From positions 1 to 28,502 of the forward strand of contig JBLNDI010000005.1 of NCBI GenBank assembly GCA_050261495.1: DNA of 28,502 nucleotides, in the 5' to 3' direction. This DNA is from JBMNKL01 sp050261495. Lineage in GTDB: Bacteria; Bacillota; Clostridia; Acetivibrionales; DTU013. Of the stretch, positions 7,133 through 15,040 are shown in pieces (position 1 is the first letter of the stretch; every line of letters begins with the position of its first letter). The notes under the pieces are model-generated. The model made no database searches. It worked only from the letters and a program-made list of their open reading frames with translations, and was not told the origin of the DNA. The position numbers and the translations under genes were made by a program.

Positions 7133-8130
7133 TAAAAGTGGCAAAAGAACATCCGATGGATAAGATAGAGATGCGGCAAGCCTATGTTGCAGCACTCATC
7201 AAGGCAGCCCGCGAGGATGAGAGGGTTGTTGCGGTAAATTGTGATCTTAGCACTTCTATGGGAACGGTCCCATTCGCTAAAGAATTTCCCGGCAGATCAT
7301 TTAACGTGGGTATACAGGAAGCGAATGGATGCGGGTTAGCGGCAGGTTTGTCTGCAGTCGGGCTGATACCGTTTTTCCATTCATTTGCCACATTCTCATC
7401 AAGGCGTATATGTGATCAGCTGTACCTGTCATGTGCATATGCCGGCCTGAATGTAAAAATTGTGGGAGGCGATCCCGGAATCAGCGCGACATATAACGGC
7501 GGTACGCATATGGCGTTTGAGGACATAGGGGTGTTGAGATCAATACCATCCATAACGATAGTTGAACCTTCGGACGCTGTCATGATGAAGCAGATTGTCC
7601 CGCAGATAAAGGACATGTACGGAGTTGTTTATATGCGCATGCAGCGTAAGCCAACACCTGTAATATACGAAGAAGGATCGGAGTTTAAAATAGGAAAGGC
7701 TGTAGTGTTGAGGGAAGGGGACGATTTATCGCTGATAGCAAGCGGAATGACTGTGATAGAAACCCTGAAAGCGGCGGATATGCTGGAAAAGGACGGAATA
7801 AGCGCCAGGGTGGTGGACATGTTCACGATAAAGCCCGCGGATAGTGAATGTATTATTAATTGTGCAAAAGAAACCGGCCTGATTGTGACGGTTGAAAACC
7901 ACAATATAATAGGCGGGCTTGGCTCTGCGGTTGCGGAAGTCCTTAGCGAGCATGCGCCCGTATACCTGGAGCGTGTCGGAGTGAATGACGAGTTTGGTGA
8001 AGTCGGAGACAAGGAATACCTGATCAAGCGGTTTGGACTGGATGCTGAAGCTATATATGAAAGGGCCGGACAGGCATATGAAAAGAAGAAGCGTGCGCGT
8101 TCTTTCATATGCACCGCCAATATGCCCTGA
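7129..8130 (+). CDS. Transketolase, C-terminal subunit
   Basis: This 333-residue protein holds the pyrimidine-binding and C-terminal domains that complete the split transketolase. The glutamate that activates thiamine diphosphate is E64 in VGIQEANG. The aromatic and loop region PFFHSFATFSSRRICDQ and the C-terminal block SLIASGMTVIETLKAAD follow. The GTG start at 7129 has GGGAGG nine bases upstream, inside the end of the partner gene, and overlaps its stop by four bases. The residue after the activating Glu is Ala rather than the His of full-length transketolases; this is not alarming in split enzymes but may bear on substrate choice. The C-terminal ten residues are unusually basic and Cys-containing. 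Confidence 0.92.
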   Translation: MIKVAKEHPMDKIEMRQAYVAALIKAAREDERVVAVNCDLSTSMGTVPFAKEFPGRSFNVGIQEANGCGLAAGLSAVGLIPFFHSFATFSSRRICDQLYLSCAYAGLNVKIVGGDPGISATYNGGTHMAFEDIGVLRSIPSITIVEPSDAVMMKQIVPQIKDMYGVVYMRMQRKPTPVIYEEGSEFKIGKAVVLREGDDLSLIASGMTVIETLKAADMLEKDGISARVVDMFTIKPADSECIINCAKETGLIVTVENHNIIGGLGSAVAEVLSEHAPVYLERVGVNDEFGEVGDKEYLIKRFGLDAEAIYERAGQAYEKKKRARSFICTANMP

Positions 8131-8205
8131 AGCCAGAGGGAAAACATTCGTATGAAGTCTAGTGAGCGAAACTATAATGGTAAGTAAAGGAAGGGGATTA
8201 TGTAT

Positions 8206-9711
8206 ATGGCAGAAAAGCTAAAGGTATTTATTAATGGCCAAAAGATTGAAAGCAGAACAGAACGGTATTCGGATATATACGACCCGAGTACGGGAGAAGT
8301 AATTGCGCAAACCCCCCTATGCACCAGGGAAGAGGTGGAAGCCGCCATAGCGGCGGCCAAAGCCGCTTTCCCGGCATGGTCGGATACACCGTGCGCAAAG
8401 AGGGTGGAAGTTTTATACAAGTTCCGGGAATTGCTCTTGCAGCATATGGAAGAATTAACGTACATGCTGTGCAGGGAGAACGGCAAGAATTGGGATGAAG
8501 CGACAGGCGACCTGTTGAAGGTCAAGGAGCCGGTGGAAGTAGCGTGCGGAGCGCCTTCACTGATGATGGGCGAATCGCTGATGAACGTGACAAAAGGGTT
8601 TGATTCAACGCTGTACCGGGAACCGATAGGTGTTTTTGCGGGGATTGCCCCGTTCAATTTTCCCGCAATGATACCTATGGGCTGGATGATGCCGATGTGT
8701 ATAGCAACAGGCAACACGCTGGTGCTAAAGGCGTCGTCGATAACTCCGATGACCTCGATGCGGCTGGTTGAACTGCTCAAAGAGGCGGGCCTGCCGGACG
8801 GAGTCGTCAATGTTATTACATGCACTCGGAAAGAAGCGGAAATACTGCTTGAGCATCCTGACGTTAAAGGAATTACCTTTGTCGGGTCTACCAGCGTCGG
8901 AAGACACGTATATGCTGTTGCGGCCGCAAACGGCAAGCGCGTCCAGTGCCTTTGCGAGGCAAAGAACCACGCGCTTGTGCTGGAAGACGCCCCGATTGAG
9001 AGGACGGCGGCGGGCATTATTAATTCTGCGTTCGGCTGCGCCGGGGAAAGGTGCATGGCGCTGCCTGTTGTTGTAGCCGTGGATAAGATTGCCGACAGGC
9101 TTGTTGAGGAAATTTTGAAACAAGTGAAGGCAAAGAAAATCGGGCCGGCATACGATAAGAGTACGGACCTTGGACCGTTGGTGACAGCAGAGCATAAAAA
9201 ATTCGTAACCGACTGGATAGCCAAGGGAGTGGAAGAAGGGGCAGAGCTTGTGCTGGACGGACGAAACGTCGTGGTGAAGGGCTACGAAAAAGGATTCTAT
9301 GTCGGGCATACGGTGTTTGACCGCGTAACGCCGGAAATGAGCGTAGGAAAGTCGGAAATATTCGGCCCGGTGCTGTGTATAAAGCGCGTGCATGATTTCG
9401 AAGAAGGATTGGCATTGATGAACGCAAGTGAGTTTGCAAACGGGTCGGTGATATTTACGCAAAACGGATATTATGCGAGGGAGTTTGCCAAAAGGACGCA
9501 TGGCGGCATGGTAGGGATCAATGTCGGCATACCCGTGCCCGCCGGCATATTCCCGTTCGCCGGGCACAAGTACTCATTCTTCGGGGATCTGCATTGCCTG
9601 GGTAAAGACGGGCTGCGCTTCTACACGGAATCCAAGGTTGTGACGACACGCTGGTTTGACGAGGAAACGGCAAAAGTGAAAAATGTAGGCACCTGGGACG
9701 GAACGCTATAA
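8206..9711 (+). CDS. CoA-acylating (methyl)malonate-semialdehyde dehydrogenase-like protein
   Basis: This is a 501-residue aldehyde dehydrogenase of the MmsA/IolA branch, whose known members convert (methyl)malonate semialdehyde with NAD and CoA to propionyl- or acetyl-CoA. Seen: oxyanion Asn in APFNFP (151), GSTSVG cofactor loop, AKNHA in place of the hydrolytic ELGGK motif (the general-base Glu of hydrolytic enzymes is absent), and catalytic Cys283 in GERCMA. The Arg beside the Cys (R282) is kept. The second carboxylate-binding Arg of Bacillus IolA (in GRGIENVE, from memory) is a Lys here (K105), so the natural substrate may differ. I start at the ATG at 8206, ten bases after AAGGAAGGGG; the ATG at 8200 is too close to that site. 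It is the last gene before a strong terminator. Confidence 0.88.
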   Translation: MAEKLKVFINGQKIESRTERYSDIYDPSTGEVIAQTPLCTREEVEAAIAAAKAAFPAWSDTPCAKRVEVLYKFRELLLQHMEELTYMLCRENGKNWDEATGDLLKVKEPVEVACGAPSLMMGESLMNVTKGFDSTLYREPIGVFAGIAPFNFPAMIPMGWMMPMCIATGNTLVLKASSITPMTSMRLVELLKEAGLPDGVVNVITCTRKEAEILLEHPDVKGITFVGSTSVGRHVYAVAAANGKRVQCLCEAKNHALVLEDAPIERTAAGIINSAFGCAGERCMALPVVVAVDKIADRLVEEILKQVKAKKIGPAYDKSTDLGPLVTAEHKKFVTDWIAKGVEEGAELVLDGRNVVVKGYEKGFYVGHTVFDRVTPEMSVGKSEIFGPVLCIKRVHDFEEGLALMNASEFANGSVIFTQNGYYAREFAKRTHGGMVGINVGIPVPAGIFPFAGHKYSFFGDLHCLGKDGLRFYTESKVVTTRWFDEETAKVKNVGTWDGTL

Positions 9712-9790
9712 TGCGGGGCGTCATGATGCATAAACCCTGATGCGGCAAGTTATTCCCTGTCATTGGCTGAATCAGGGCGGAATCGCAATG

Positions 9791-9818
9791 AAAACCGGCG
9801 GCAACCCGCCGGTTTTTT
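9791..9818 (+). terminator. Rho-independent terminator
   Basis: An 11-bp perfect stem (AAAACCGGCGG at 9791-9801, CCGCCGGTTTT at 9806-9816) with a four-base loop runs into six T residues. It ends the transketolase-dehydrogenase transcription unit. Confidence 0.93.
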
Positions 9819-9961
9819 GTTCAAAGCGTTTTTTAAGCCGGAACGGGCTTTATAACCATTTTTAATGCATGAATGCCGGGCTTGTTGCTAACAGATGCTT
9901 TTAATTCTTTTAATTTGTGGTATATTAAAACATGAATGATTATTTGGCGGGGTGTGGCAAA

Positions 9962-10450
9962 TTGCCTGTGCATATCGTGTTAGTGGAGCCGGAAATACCC
10001 CAGAATACCGGCAACATAGTGCGCACCTGCGCCGCAACCGGCGCATGGCTGCACTTGGTTGAGCCGCTTGGGTTTTCCATCGAGGACAGGTATTTGAAAC
10101 GTGCAGGTCTGGATTACTGGGATGAAGCGCGGATTAGCTGCCATAAATCTTTTAGCGAGTTGAAAGAGCAGTTTGGAGAATATGCGTTTTATTACGCGAC
10201 TACGAAGGCGGGACGGGTATACACCGATGTTGCGTACCCCGGGGATTGCTTCCTGGTTTTCGGCAAGGAAACTGCCGGATTGCCCGAGGAATTGCTCGAG
10301 GCCAACAGGGAGGCATGCATCAGGATACCGATGAGACCGGGAATACGCTCGCTGAACCTGTCCAATTCGGTGGCGGTCGTACTGTACGAGGTCTTGAGGC
10401 AGCAAGGTTTTGAGAACATGGAGTTGTACGGCAAAATGAGACGGGAGTGA
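9962..10450 (+). CDS. trmL: tRNA (cytidine/uridine-34-2'-O)-methyltransferase, TrmL/CspR family
   Basis: This SPOUT-class enzyme methylates the ribose of the wobble base in certain leucine tRNAs using S-adenosylmethionine. The product of about 162 residues has the family blocks HIVLVEPEIPQNTGNIVRTC at the N-terminus, LVFGKETAGLPEELL in the middle, and the knot motif IPMRPGIRSLNLSNSVAVVL. The frame is open from an ATG at 9932, but TATATT (9921-9926) places the likely transcription start at about that ATG. The TTG at 9962, after GGCGGGG (9947-9953), gives the usual family N-terminus and is my choice. It heads a unit with the peptidase (one base apart) and pfkA. Confidence 0.92.
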   Translation: MPVHIVLVEPEIPQNTGNIVRTCAATGAWLHLVEPLGFSIEDRYLKRAGLDYWDEARISCHKSFSELKEQFGEYAFYYATTKAGRVYTDVAYPGDCFLVFGKETAGLPEELLEANREACIRIPMRPGIRSLNLSNSVAVVLYEVLRQQGFENMELYGKMRRE

Positions 10451-10451
10451 T

Positions 10452-11570
10452 ATGGCTGTGGTTAACAGGGAAAGGATAATAAGCGAGTTTATCGAATTAA
10501 CAAGTATCGACAGCGTTACGAAGAATGAGCGCGTTATGGCCGATACCTTGAAAAGAAAGCTTGGGGAACTGGGGTATGAAGCGGCGGAGGACGACGCCGG
10601 CGAAAAAATCGGCGGAAAAGCAGGCAACCTGGTTTGCAATATAAAGGGAACAAAGGATGTCCCGCCTGTCATGCTTGTTGCCCATATGGATACCGTCGAA
10701 CCGGGGACCGGGAAAAAACCTGTGGAGGAAGGCGGAAAGATACGTTCAAACGGGGATACCGTGCTGGGCGCGGACGACGTGGCGGGTATCGCGTGCATAC
10801 TTGAAACTTTGAGGGCAATCAAGGAAAACAACATTGAACACGGCGATATCCAGGCGGTATTTACCGTCGCGGAGGAATGCGGACTGCTGGGGGCCAAGAA
10901 CCTGGATTACGGGAAGATATATGCAAAATATTGCTTTGTGCTTGACAGTGAGGGCCCGATCGGGACCGTCGCGGTTAAAGCCCCTTCCCACAACGGGATA
11001 TCTGTAACTGTCAAAGGGCGCGCTTCACATGCGGGCATCACTCCCGAAAAAGGCATAAACGCGATACAAATCGCCGCCGCTGCCATTGCCGGGATGAAGC
11101 TGGGCAGGATCGACGAGGAGACCACGGCCAATATCGGGGTGATAAACGGCGGCAGGGCAACGAACATAGTATGCGAGAGTGTCGATATCAAGGGCGAAGC
11201 GAGGAGCCGCGACAGCAAAAAGCTGGAAGACCAGACGGCGCATATGAAGGAATGCTTTGAGCAGGCGGCAGCCAAGTACGGCGGAACGGTCGACTTCAAA
11301 GCGGAGCTTGAATACCCGTCTTTCAGCATTGATAACAATTCCGGCATAATGGGCATTCTCAAAAAAGCCGCCGATGAAGTGAAAATCGAATTGAACCCGC
11401 AAGCTACAGGCGGCGGGAGCGATACGAACATTATTAATTCAAAGGGAATTGAAGCGGTGAATGTAAGCGTGGGCATGGAAAATGTCCACAGCGTTGAAGA
11501 GTTTATAGTTATTGACAACCTGGTGAAAGCGGCCGAGTTTGTGCTGGCTATTATTAAAAATATTTCATAA
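10452..11570 (+). CDS. M20-family zinc peptidase, peptidase T-like
   Basis: This is a 372-residue cytoplasmic metallopeptidase of the M20 family, closest in layout to the peptidase T-like (PepT2) group that cleaves short peptides. Metal and catalytic residues can be seen in order: H78 and D80 in VAHMDTV, D108 in LGADDVAG, E141/E142 in TVAEECGLLGA, D165 in VLDSEGP, and a C-terminal His in GMENVHSVEE. The lid domain has the dimer His in ASHAG (193). The ATG at 10452 has GGGAG at 10443-10447 and sits one base after the trmL stop. It is followed 23 bases later by pfkA. The exact peptide substrate cannot be read from sequence. Confidence 0.9.
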   Translation: MAVVNRERIISEFIELTSIDSVTKNERVMADTLKRKLGELGYEAAEDDAGEKIGGKAGNLVCNIKGTKDVPPVMLVAHMDTVEPGTGKKPVEEGGKIRSNGDTVLGADDVAGIACILETLRAIKENNIEHGDIQAVFTVAEECGLLGAKNLDYGKIYAKYCFVLDSEGPIGTVAVKAPSHNGISVTVKGRASHAGITPEKGINAIQIAAAAIAGMKLGRIDEETTANIGVINGGRATNIVCESVDIKGEARSRDSKKLEDQTAHMKECFEQAAAKYGGTVDFKAELEYPSFSIDNNSGIMGILKKAADEVKIELNPQATGGGSDTNIINSKGIEAVNVSVGMENVHSVEEFIVIDNLVKAAEFVLAIIKNIS

Positions 11571-11593
11571 ATAATAAAGAGCGGGGGTTTGCC

Positions 11594-12679
11594 ATGATAA
11601 AAAGAATTGGGGTCATGACGGGCGGCGGGGACTGTCCCGGTTTGAATGCAGTGCTGAGGGCGGTTGTCAAGACCGCGATGATCAGGTACGGGTATGAAGT
11701 CGTTGGTTTCAGGGATGGCTACAGGGGCTTGGTGCTGAACGATTACGTGCATTTCAAGCCGGGGGACGTTTCGGGCATCCTTGACAAGGGGGGCACCATA
11801 CTGGGGAGCTCAAACAAGGACAACCCGTTTAAATTCAGGGTGGAGAACAACGGTAAGATCAATTATGTCGACATGTCCGACAAGCTTATTGAAAATGTAA
11901 GGGCGCACGGGATAGACTGCATGATCCTTATCGGCGGGGACGGAACGCTTACCAGCGCGCGGGATCTTCACAGGAAGGGGCTGGAAGTGGTCGGTGTCCC
12001 GAAAACCATCGACAATGACCTGTCGTGCACCGATATGACATTCGGATATATGACGGCGGTGGATACTGCGACGGAAGCTATAGACAAGCTGCATTCCACC
12101 GCGGAATCGCACCACAGGGTTATGATCCTGGAGGTGATGGGAAGATACGCGGGATGGATCGCCCTTGCCTCGGGCATTGCGGGCGGAGCGGACGTTATTC
12201 TGATACCCGAGATAGAATATGATATTTCCAAGGTATGTGACAAGATATTGGAGAGGAAAGCCGAGGGCAAGCATTTCAGCATTATCGTGGCGGCAGAGGG
12301 AGCGAAGGAGAAAAACGGCAGCCTGGTCATCAGCAAGGTGGACGAGAGCAGTCCCGATCCCATCAGGCTGGGTGGAGTCGGCAACAAGGTAGCCCTGGAG
12401 GTTGAAAAAATAACGGGCATAGAGACAAGGGTCACGGTCCTGGGCCACCTGCAAAGGGGCGGCAGGCCGAACCCGTACGACAGGATCCTTTCCACAAGGT
12501 ATGGGGTGAAAGCGGTGGAGTTGGCTTCCGAAGGGAAGTTCGGCTTCATGGTCTCGCTATCCGGCAGCAAAATAACGTGTGTCCCCCTCGAGGATGCGGT
12601 CGGCAGGCTGAAGCAGGTCGAGCCAGACGGAGAACTGGTGCATATAGCGAGAAGCGTAGGAGTAAGTTTTGGTGATTAA
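11594..12679 (+). CDS. pfkA: 6-phosphofructokinase (phosphofructokinase A family)
   Basis: It phosphorylates fructose 6-phosphate to fructose 1,6-bisphosphate, the committed step of glycolysis. The 361-residue product has the phosphoryl-donor loop GGDGTL (114-119), PKTIDND with the catalytic base D140, MGRYAG for substrate binding, and LGHLQRGG. The residue matching Gly104 of the E. coli enzyme is Gly117, which favours ATP. The residue matching Gly124 is Lys137, as in pyrophosphate-dependent enzymes and some actinobacterial ATP-dependent ones. I therefore predict ATP use but with less certainty than usual. The family's usual short form is about 320 residues, so this is a slightly long version with an extra segment near residues 75-95. 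It has a GGGGG-type binding site upstream. Confidence 0.93.
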   Translation: MIKRIGVMTGGGDCPGLNAVLRAVVKTAMIRYGYEVVGFRDGYRGLVLNDYVHFKPGDVSGILDKGGTILGSSNKDNPFKFRVENNGKINYVDMSDKLIENVRAHGIDCMILIGGDGTLTSARDLHRKGLEVVGVPKTIDNDLSCTDMTFGYMTAVDTATEAIDKLHSTAESHHRVMILEVMGRYAGWIALASGIAGGADVILIPEIEYDISKVCDKILERKAEGKHFSIIVAAEGAKEKNGSLVISKVDESSPDPIRLGGVGNKVALEVEKITGIETRVTVLGHLQRGGRPNPYDRILSTRYGVKAVELASEGKFGFMVSLSGSKITCVPLEDAVGRLKQVEPDGELVHIARSVGVSFGD

Positions 12680-12714
12680 CAAATAGCACGCATTTTGACT
12701 GGAGATGAACCTTG

Positions 12715-13611
12715 ATGGAGTTTTCGGAAATAACGCTTGGCAGCAAAGCCGAATTCAAGCATTACATCGGCCTTCACAAACCGCAGATATCCGAATTGAC
12801 ATTTACGAACTTTTTTGCATGGAGATACTTTTACAAGTTCAGGTACTCGGTAATAGCAGGCTTGCTTTGCGTCATATCGGTTCCCAACCGCGGGGAGCCT
12901 TTTGCCATGATGCCGCTGGGCGAAGTCAACGAGGAGAATTTTTCCGAGGCATATTCGAAGCTGAAGGAATATTTTAACAAAAAGGGATGGAGGCTGACGT
13001 TTAAAAGAATAACCGCACAGGAGCTGGAATTCTTTAAAAAAAGAGTCGCCTCGGAAGCCTCAATCGTATATGACAGGGACAACAGCGATTATTTATACAA
13101 AACGGAAGACCTTATAAAACTTCAGGGCAAAAAATATGACGGCAAGCGCAACCACATCAGCAAATTTAAAAAACTGTACACGTATGAATATGTCCCGCTG
13201 GATAGTACGCTCCTGGACGAATGTGCAAGGATAATGGAGCAATGGTGCGCCGAGAAAAACTGTGAATGCACGGATGGCGATTACTGCGAGAGAATGGCGA
13301 ACCTTGAACTCCTGGAAAACTTCGAGGCCCTGGACTATAAAGGCGCCCTCATCAAGGTGGACGGCGTGTACGAAGCTTTTACGGCAGGGGAGATACTGAA
13401 TGAAGATACGGCCGTAATACACGTTGAAAAAGCGGGAAGCTCGATCAGGGGGCTGTATGCTTTCATAAACCAGCAGTTTGCGGAAAAGGAATGGCCGGGG
13501 ACTACATATATCAACAGGGAACAGGATCTTGGATTGGAGGGCATGAGGAAAGCCAAGCTGTCATACCATCCGGTCAGGCTGGTTGACAAGTACACGGTCT
13601 ATCCCGTGTAA
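12715..13611 (+). CDS. DUF2156 (phosphatidylglycerol lysyltransferase C-terminal-like) protein
   Basis: This 298-residue protein belongs to the DUF2156 group, a double GNAT-like fold found in the soluble part of MprF lysyltransferases and in many stand-alone clostridial proteins of unproven function. Visible blocks include TFTNFFAWRYFY near the N-terminus, the GKKYDGKRNHISKFKK segment in the middle, and the C-terminal acyltransferase-like stretch YINREQDLGLEGMRKAKLSY. There is no membrane segment. I chose the ATG at 12715, ten bases after GGAG (12701-12704); a TTG one codon earlier is possible. The 3' end of the gene is the first unit of a tandem repeat that runs on into non-coding DNA. Confidence 0.85.
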   Translation: MEFSEITLGSKAEFKHYIGLHKPQISELTFTNFFAWRYFYKFRYSVIAGLLCVISVPNRGEPFAMMPLGEVNEENFSEAYSKLKEYFNKKGWRLTFKRITAQELEFFKKRVASEASIVYDRDNSDYLYKTEDLIKLQGKKYDGKRNHISKFKKLYTYEYVPLDSTLLDECARIMEQWCAEKNCECTDGDYCERMANLELLENFEALDYKGALIKVDGVYEAFTAGEILNEDTAVIHVEKAGSSIRGLYAFINQQFAEKEWPGTTYINREQDLGLEGMRKAKLSYHPVRLVDKYTVYPV

Positions 13612-13706
13612 TCCGGCCAGGCTGATTGCAAGTATAAATTTGCCCCGTGTGATCCGCCCAGGCTGGTTGGCAAGTACACGGTCTACCCCGTGCGATCCGC
13701 TCCTGG
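13568..13706 (+). repeat. Tandem repeat of 41-43 bp growing out of a gene's 3' end
   Basis: Three units start with ATCCG at 13568, 13611 and 13652, with lengths 43, 41 and 43; a partial fourth begins at 13695. Shared words are CAGGCTG, CAAGTA and CCCGTG. Unit 1 is coding (the last 14 codons of the DUF2156 gene); units 2 and 3 lie after the stop codon and have diverged. Unit 3 is closer to unit 1 than unit 2 is. Confidence 0.8.
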
Positions 13707-13824
13707 CAGCAGTATAGTTTTATATAAAAAAGGAAATTATAAAGGGGTAAACCGGGCTACCGTCAAAGTTTACAAAGGCAGTTATCAACTTTGTTAAAAA
13801 TTTAATTATTTTGTCCGTTAAGTA

Positions 13825-13853
13825 TTGAAAAAGGAATTGAAATAATATAAAAT
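13825..13853 (+). promoter_or_regulatory. Probable gapA promoter; contents of the 13612-13907 gap
   Basis: TTGAAA (13825-13830), a 17-base spacer and TAAAAT (13848-13853) fit a sigma-A promoter, with transcription from about 13860. The gap upstream holds the tandem repeat units and, at about 13744-13795, two short stems (GGTA/TACC, then CAAAGTT/AACTTTG) without a T-run typical of a terminator. I see no gene in the gap. Confidence 0.6.
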
Positions 13854-13907
13854 AATTGTGATTTTTTAAAAGTAATATAAATTAATTCATATAGGAGGTA
13901 AAATAAT

Positions 13908-14918
13908 ATGGCGGTAAAAATAGGCATTAACGGTTTTGGAAGAATCGGACGCCTGGTATTCAGGGCATCAATCAATAACCCCGATATAGAAATAAAGGGT
14001 ATAAACGATCCGTTCATCGATCTTGAATACATGACATACATGCTCAGGTACGACACGGTGCATGGGCAATTCGACGGCGAAATTTCAATCGAAGACGGAA
14101 TGCTGGTTGTAAACGGCAAGAAAATAGCCGTTTATGCGGCGATGAAGCCCGAAGAAATTCCGTGGAAAGAGTGCGGGGCTGAATACATAGTAGAATCTAC
14201 CGGTGTATTCACTACCACCGACAAAGCGTCGGCGCATTTCCAGGGCGGCGCAAAGAAAGTTGTCATAACCGCTCCTTCCAAGGACGCCCCGATGTTTGTC
14301 ATGGGTGTAAACCACAACACTTACACGAAGGATATGGATGTCGTCTCCAACGCATCCTGCACGACAAACTGCCTGGCTCCGCTGGCAAAGGTTATTCACG
14401 ATAATTTCGGAATTATTGAAGGATTGATGACCACGGTCCATTCAATCACAGCTACCCAGAAAACAGTCGACGGCCCGTCCAAGAAGGACTGGAGAGGCGG
14501 ACGTGCTGCAGCGCACAATATCATACCTTCATCCACCGGCGCTGCGAAAGCCGTGGGCAAGGTTATTCCTGAACTTAACGGCAAACTAACCGGAATGGCT
14601 TTCAGGGTTCCTACCGTTGACGTATCTGTTGTCGATCTCACCTGCCGTCTTGAAAAACCTGCCACATACGACGAAATCAAGGCAGCTGTCAAGAAGGCTT
14701 CGGAAAACGAACTCAAGGGAATACTCGGTTATACTGAAGACGATGTTGTTTCCTCCGACTTTATACACGATGCGCGCACTTCGATTTTTGACGCAAAAGC
14801 GGGAATCGCCCTTAATGACAACTTTGTCAAGCTGGTAGCATGGTATGACAATGAATGGGGCTATTCAAACAAGGTAGTAGACCTTATACTCCACATGGCA
14901 AAGGTTGACGCGCAGTAA
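13908..14918 (+). CDS. gapA: Glyceraldehyde-3-phosphate dehydrogenase, type I
   Basis: It oxidises glyceraldehyde 3-phosphate to 1,3-bisphosphoglycerate with NAD and phosphate in glycolysis. The 336-residue product has the NAD motif INGFGRIGR (7-15), D34 in GINDP which favours NAD over NADP, catalytic Cys151 in SNASCTTNC, and His178 in MTTVHSIT. The substrate-binding block is DWRGGRAAAHNIIPSSTGAAKAVG. The ATG at 13908 follows AGGAGG (13893-13898), one of the strongest sites in the window, as expected for an abundant enzyme. It starts the lower glycolysis cluster. A hairpin between gapA and the next gene suggests that gapA can be transcribed on its own as well as with pgk-tpi. Confidence 0.98.
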   Translation: MAVKIGINGFGRIGRLVFRASINNPDIEIKGINDPFIDLEYMTYMLRYDTVHGQFDGEISIEDGMLVVNGKKIAVYAAMKPEEIPWKECGAEYIVESTGVFTTTDKASAHFQGGAKKVVITAPSKDAPMFVMGVNHNTYTKDMDVVSNASCTTNCLAPLAKVIHDNFGIIEGLMTTVHSITATQKTVDGPSKKDWRGGRAAAHNIIPSSTGAAKAVGKVIPELNGKLTGMAFRVPTVDVSVVDLTCRLEKPATYDEIKAAVKKASENELKGILGYTEDDVVSSDFIHDARTSIFDAKAGIALNDNFVKLVAWYDNEWGYSNKVVDLILHMAKVDAQ

Positions 14919-14939
14919 TACCGGGACAGGGATCAATTG

Positions 14940-14997
14940 AAGATCCACTCTTGCCCTTGCCTTATGTAAGCGGCGGAAGGGTGGATCTTTATTATTA
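14940..14997 (+). terminator. Terminator or attenuator after gapA
   Basis: AAGATCCAC (14940-14948) pairs with GTGGATCTT (14981-14989), with inner pairing CCTT/AAGG and CTTA/TAAG, followed by TTATTATT. The tail is T-rich but interrupted, so readthrough into pgk-tpi is likely. Confidence 0.65.
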
Positions 14998-15040
14998 AGA
15001 ACTATTAAGAAACGAAATACATTTCGAAAGGGTGAATTGA

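Noticed and set aside
8172..9224. 350-codon minus-strand open frame opposite the dehydrogenase
   Set aside because: The plus-strand frame has clear dehydrogenase motifs; the antisense frame has none and its composition is typical of a mirror frame.
10907..11752. 281-codon minus-strand open frame across the peptidase and pfkA
   Set aside because: It spans parts of two well-supported plus-strand genes and shows no recognisable domain.
13742..13800. Possible cyclic-di-GMP riboswitch before gapA, from the words GGTAAACC and GGGCTACCG
   Set aside because: The order and spacing of the conserved core are wrong and the ACGCAAAG element is missing; only two short hairpins remain.
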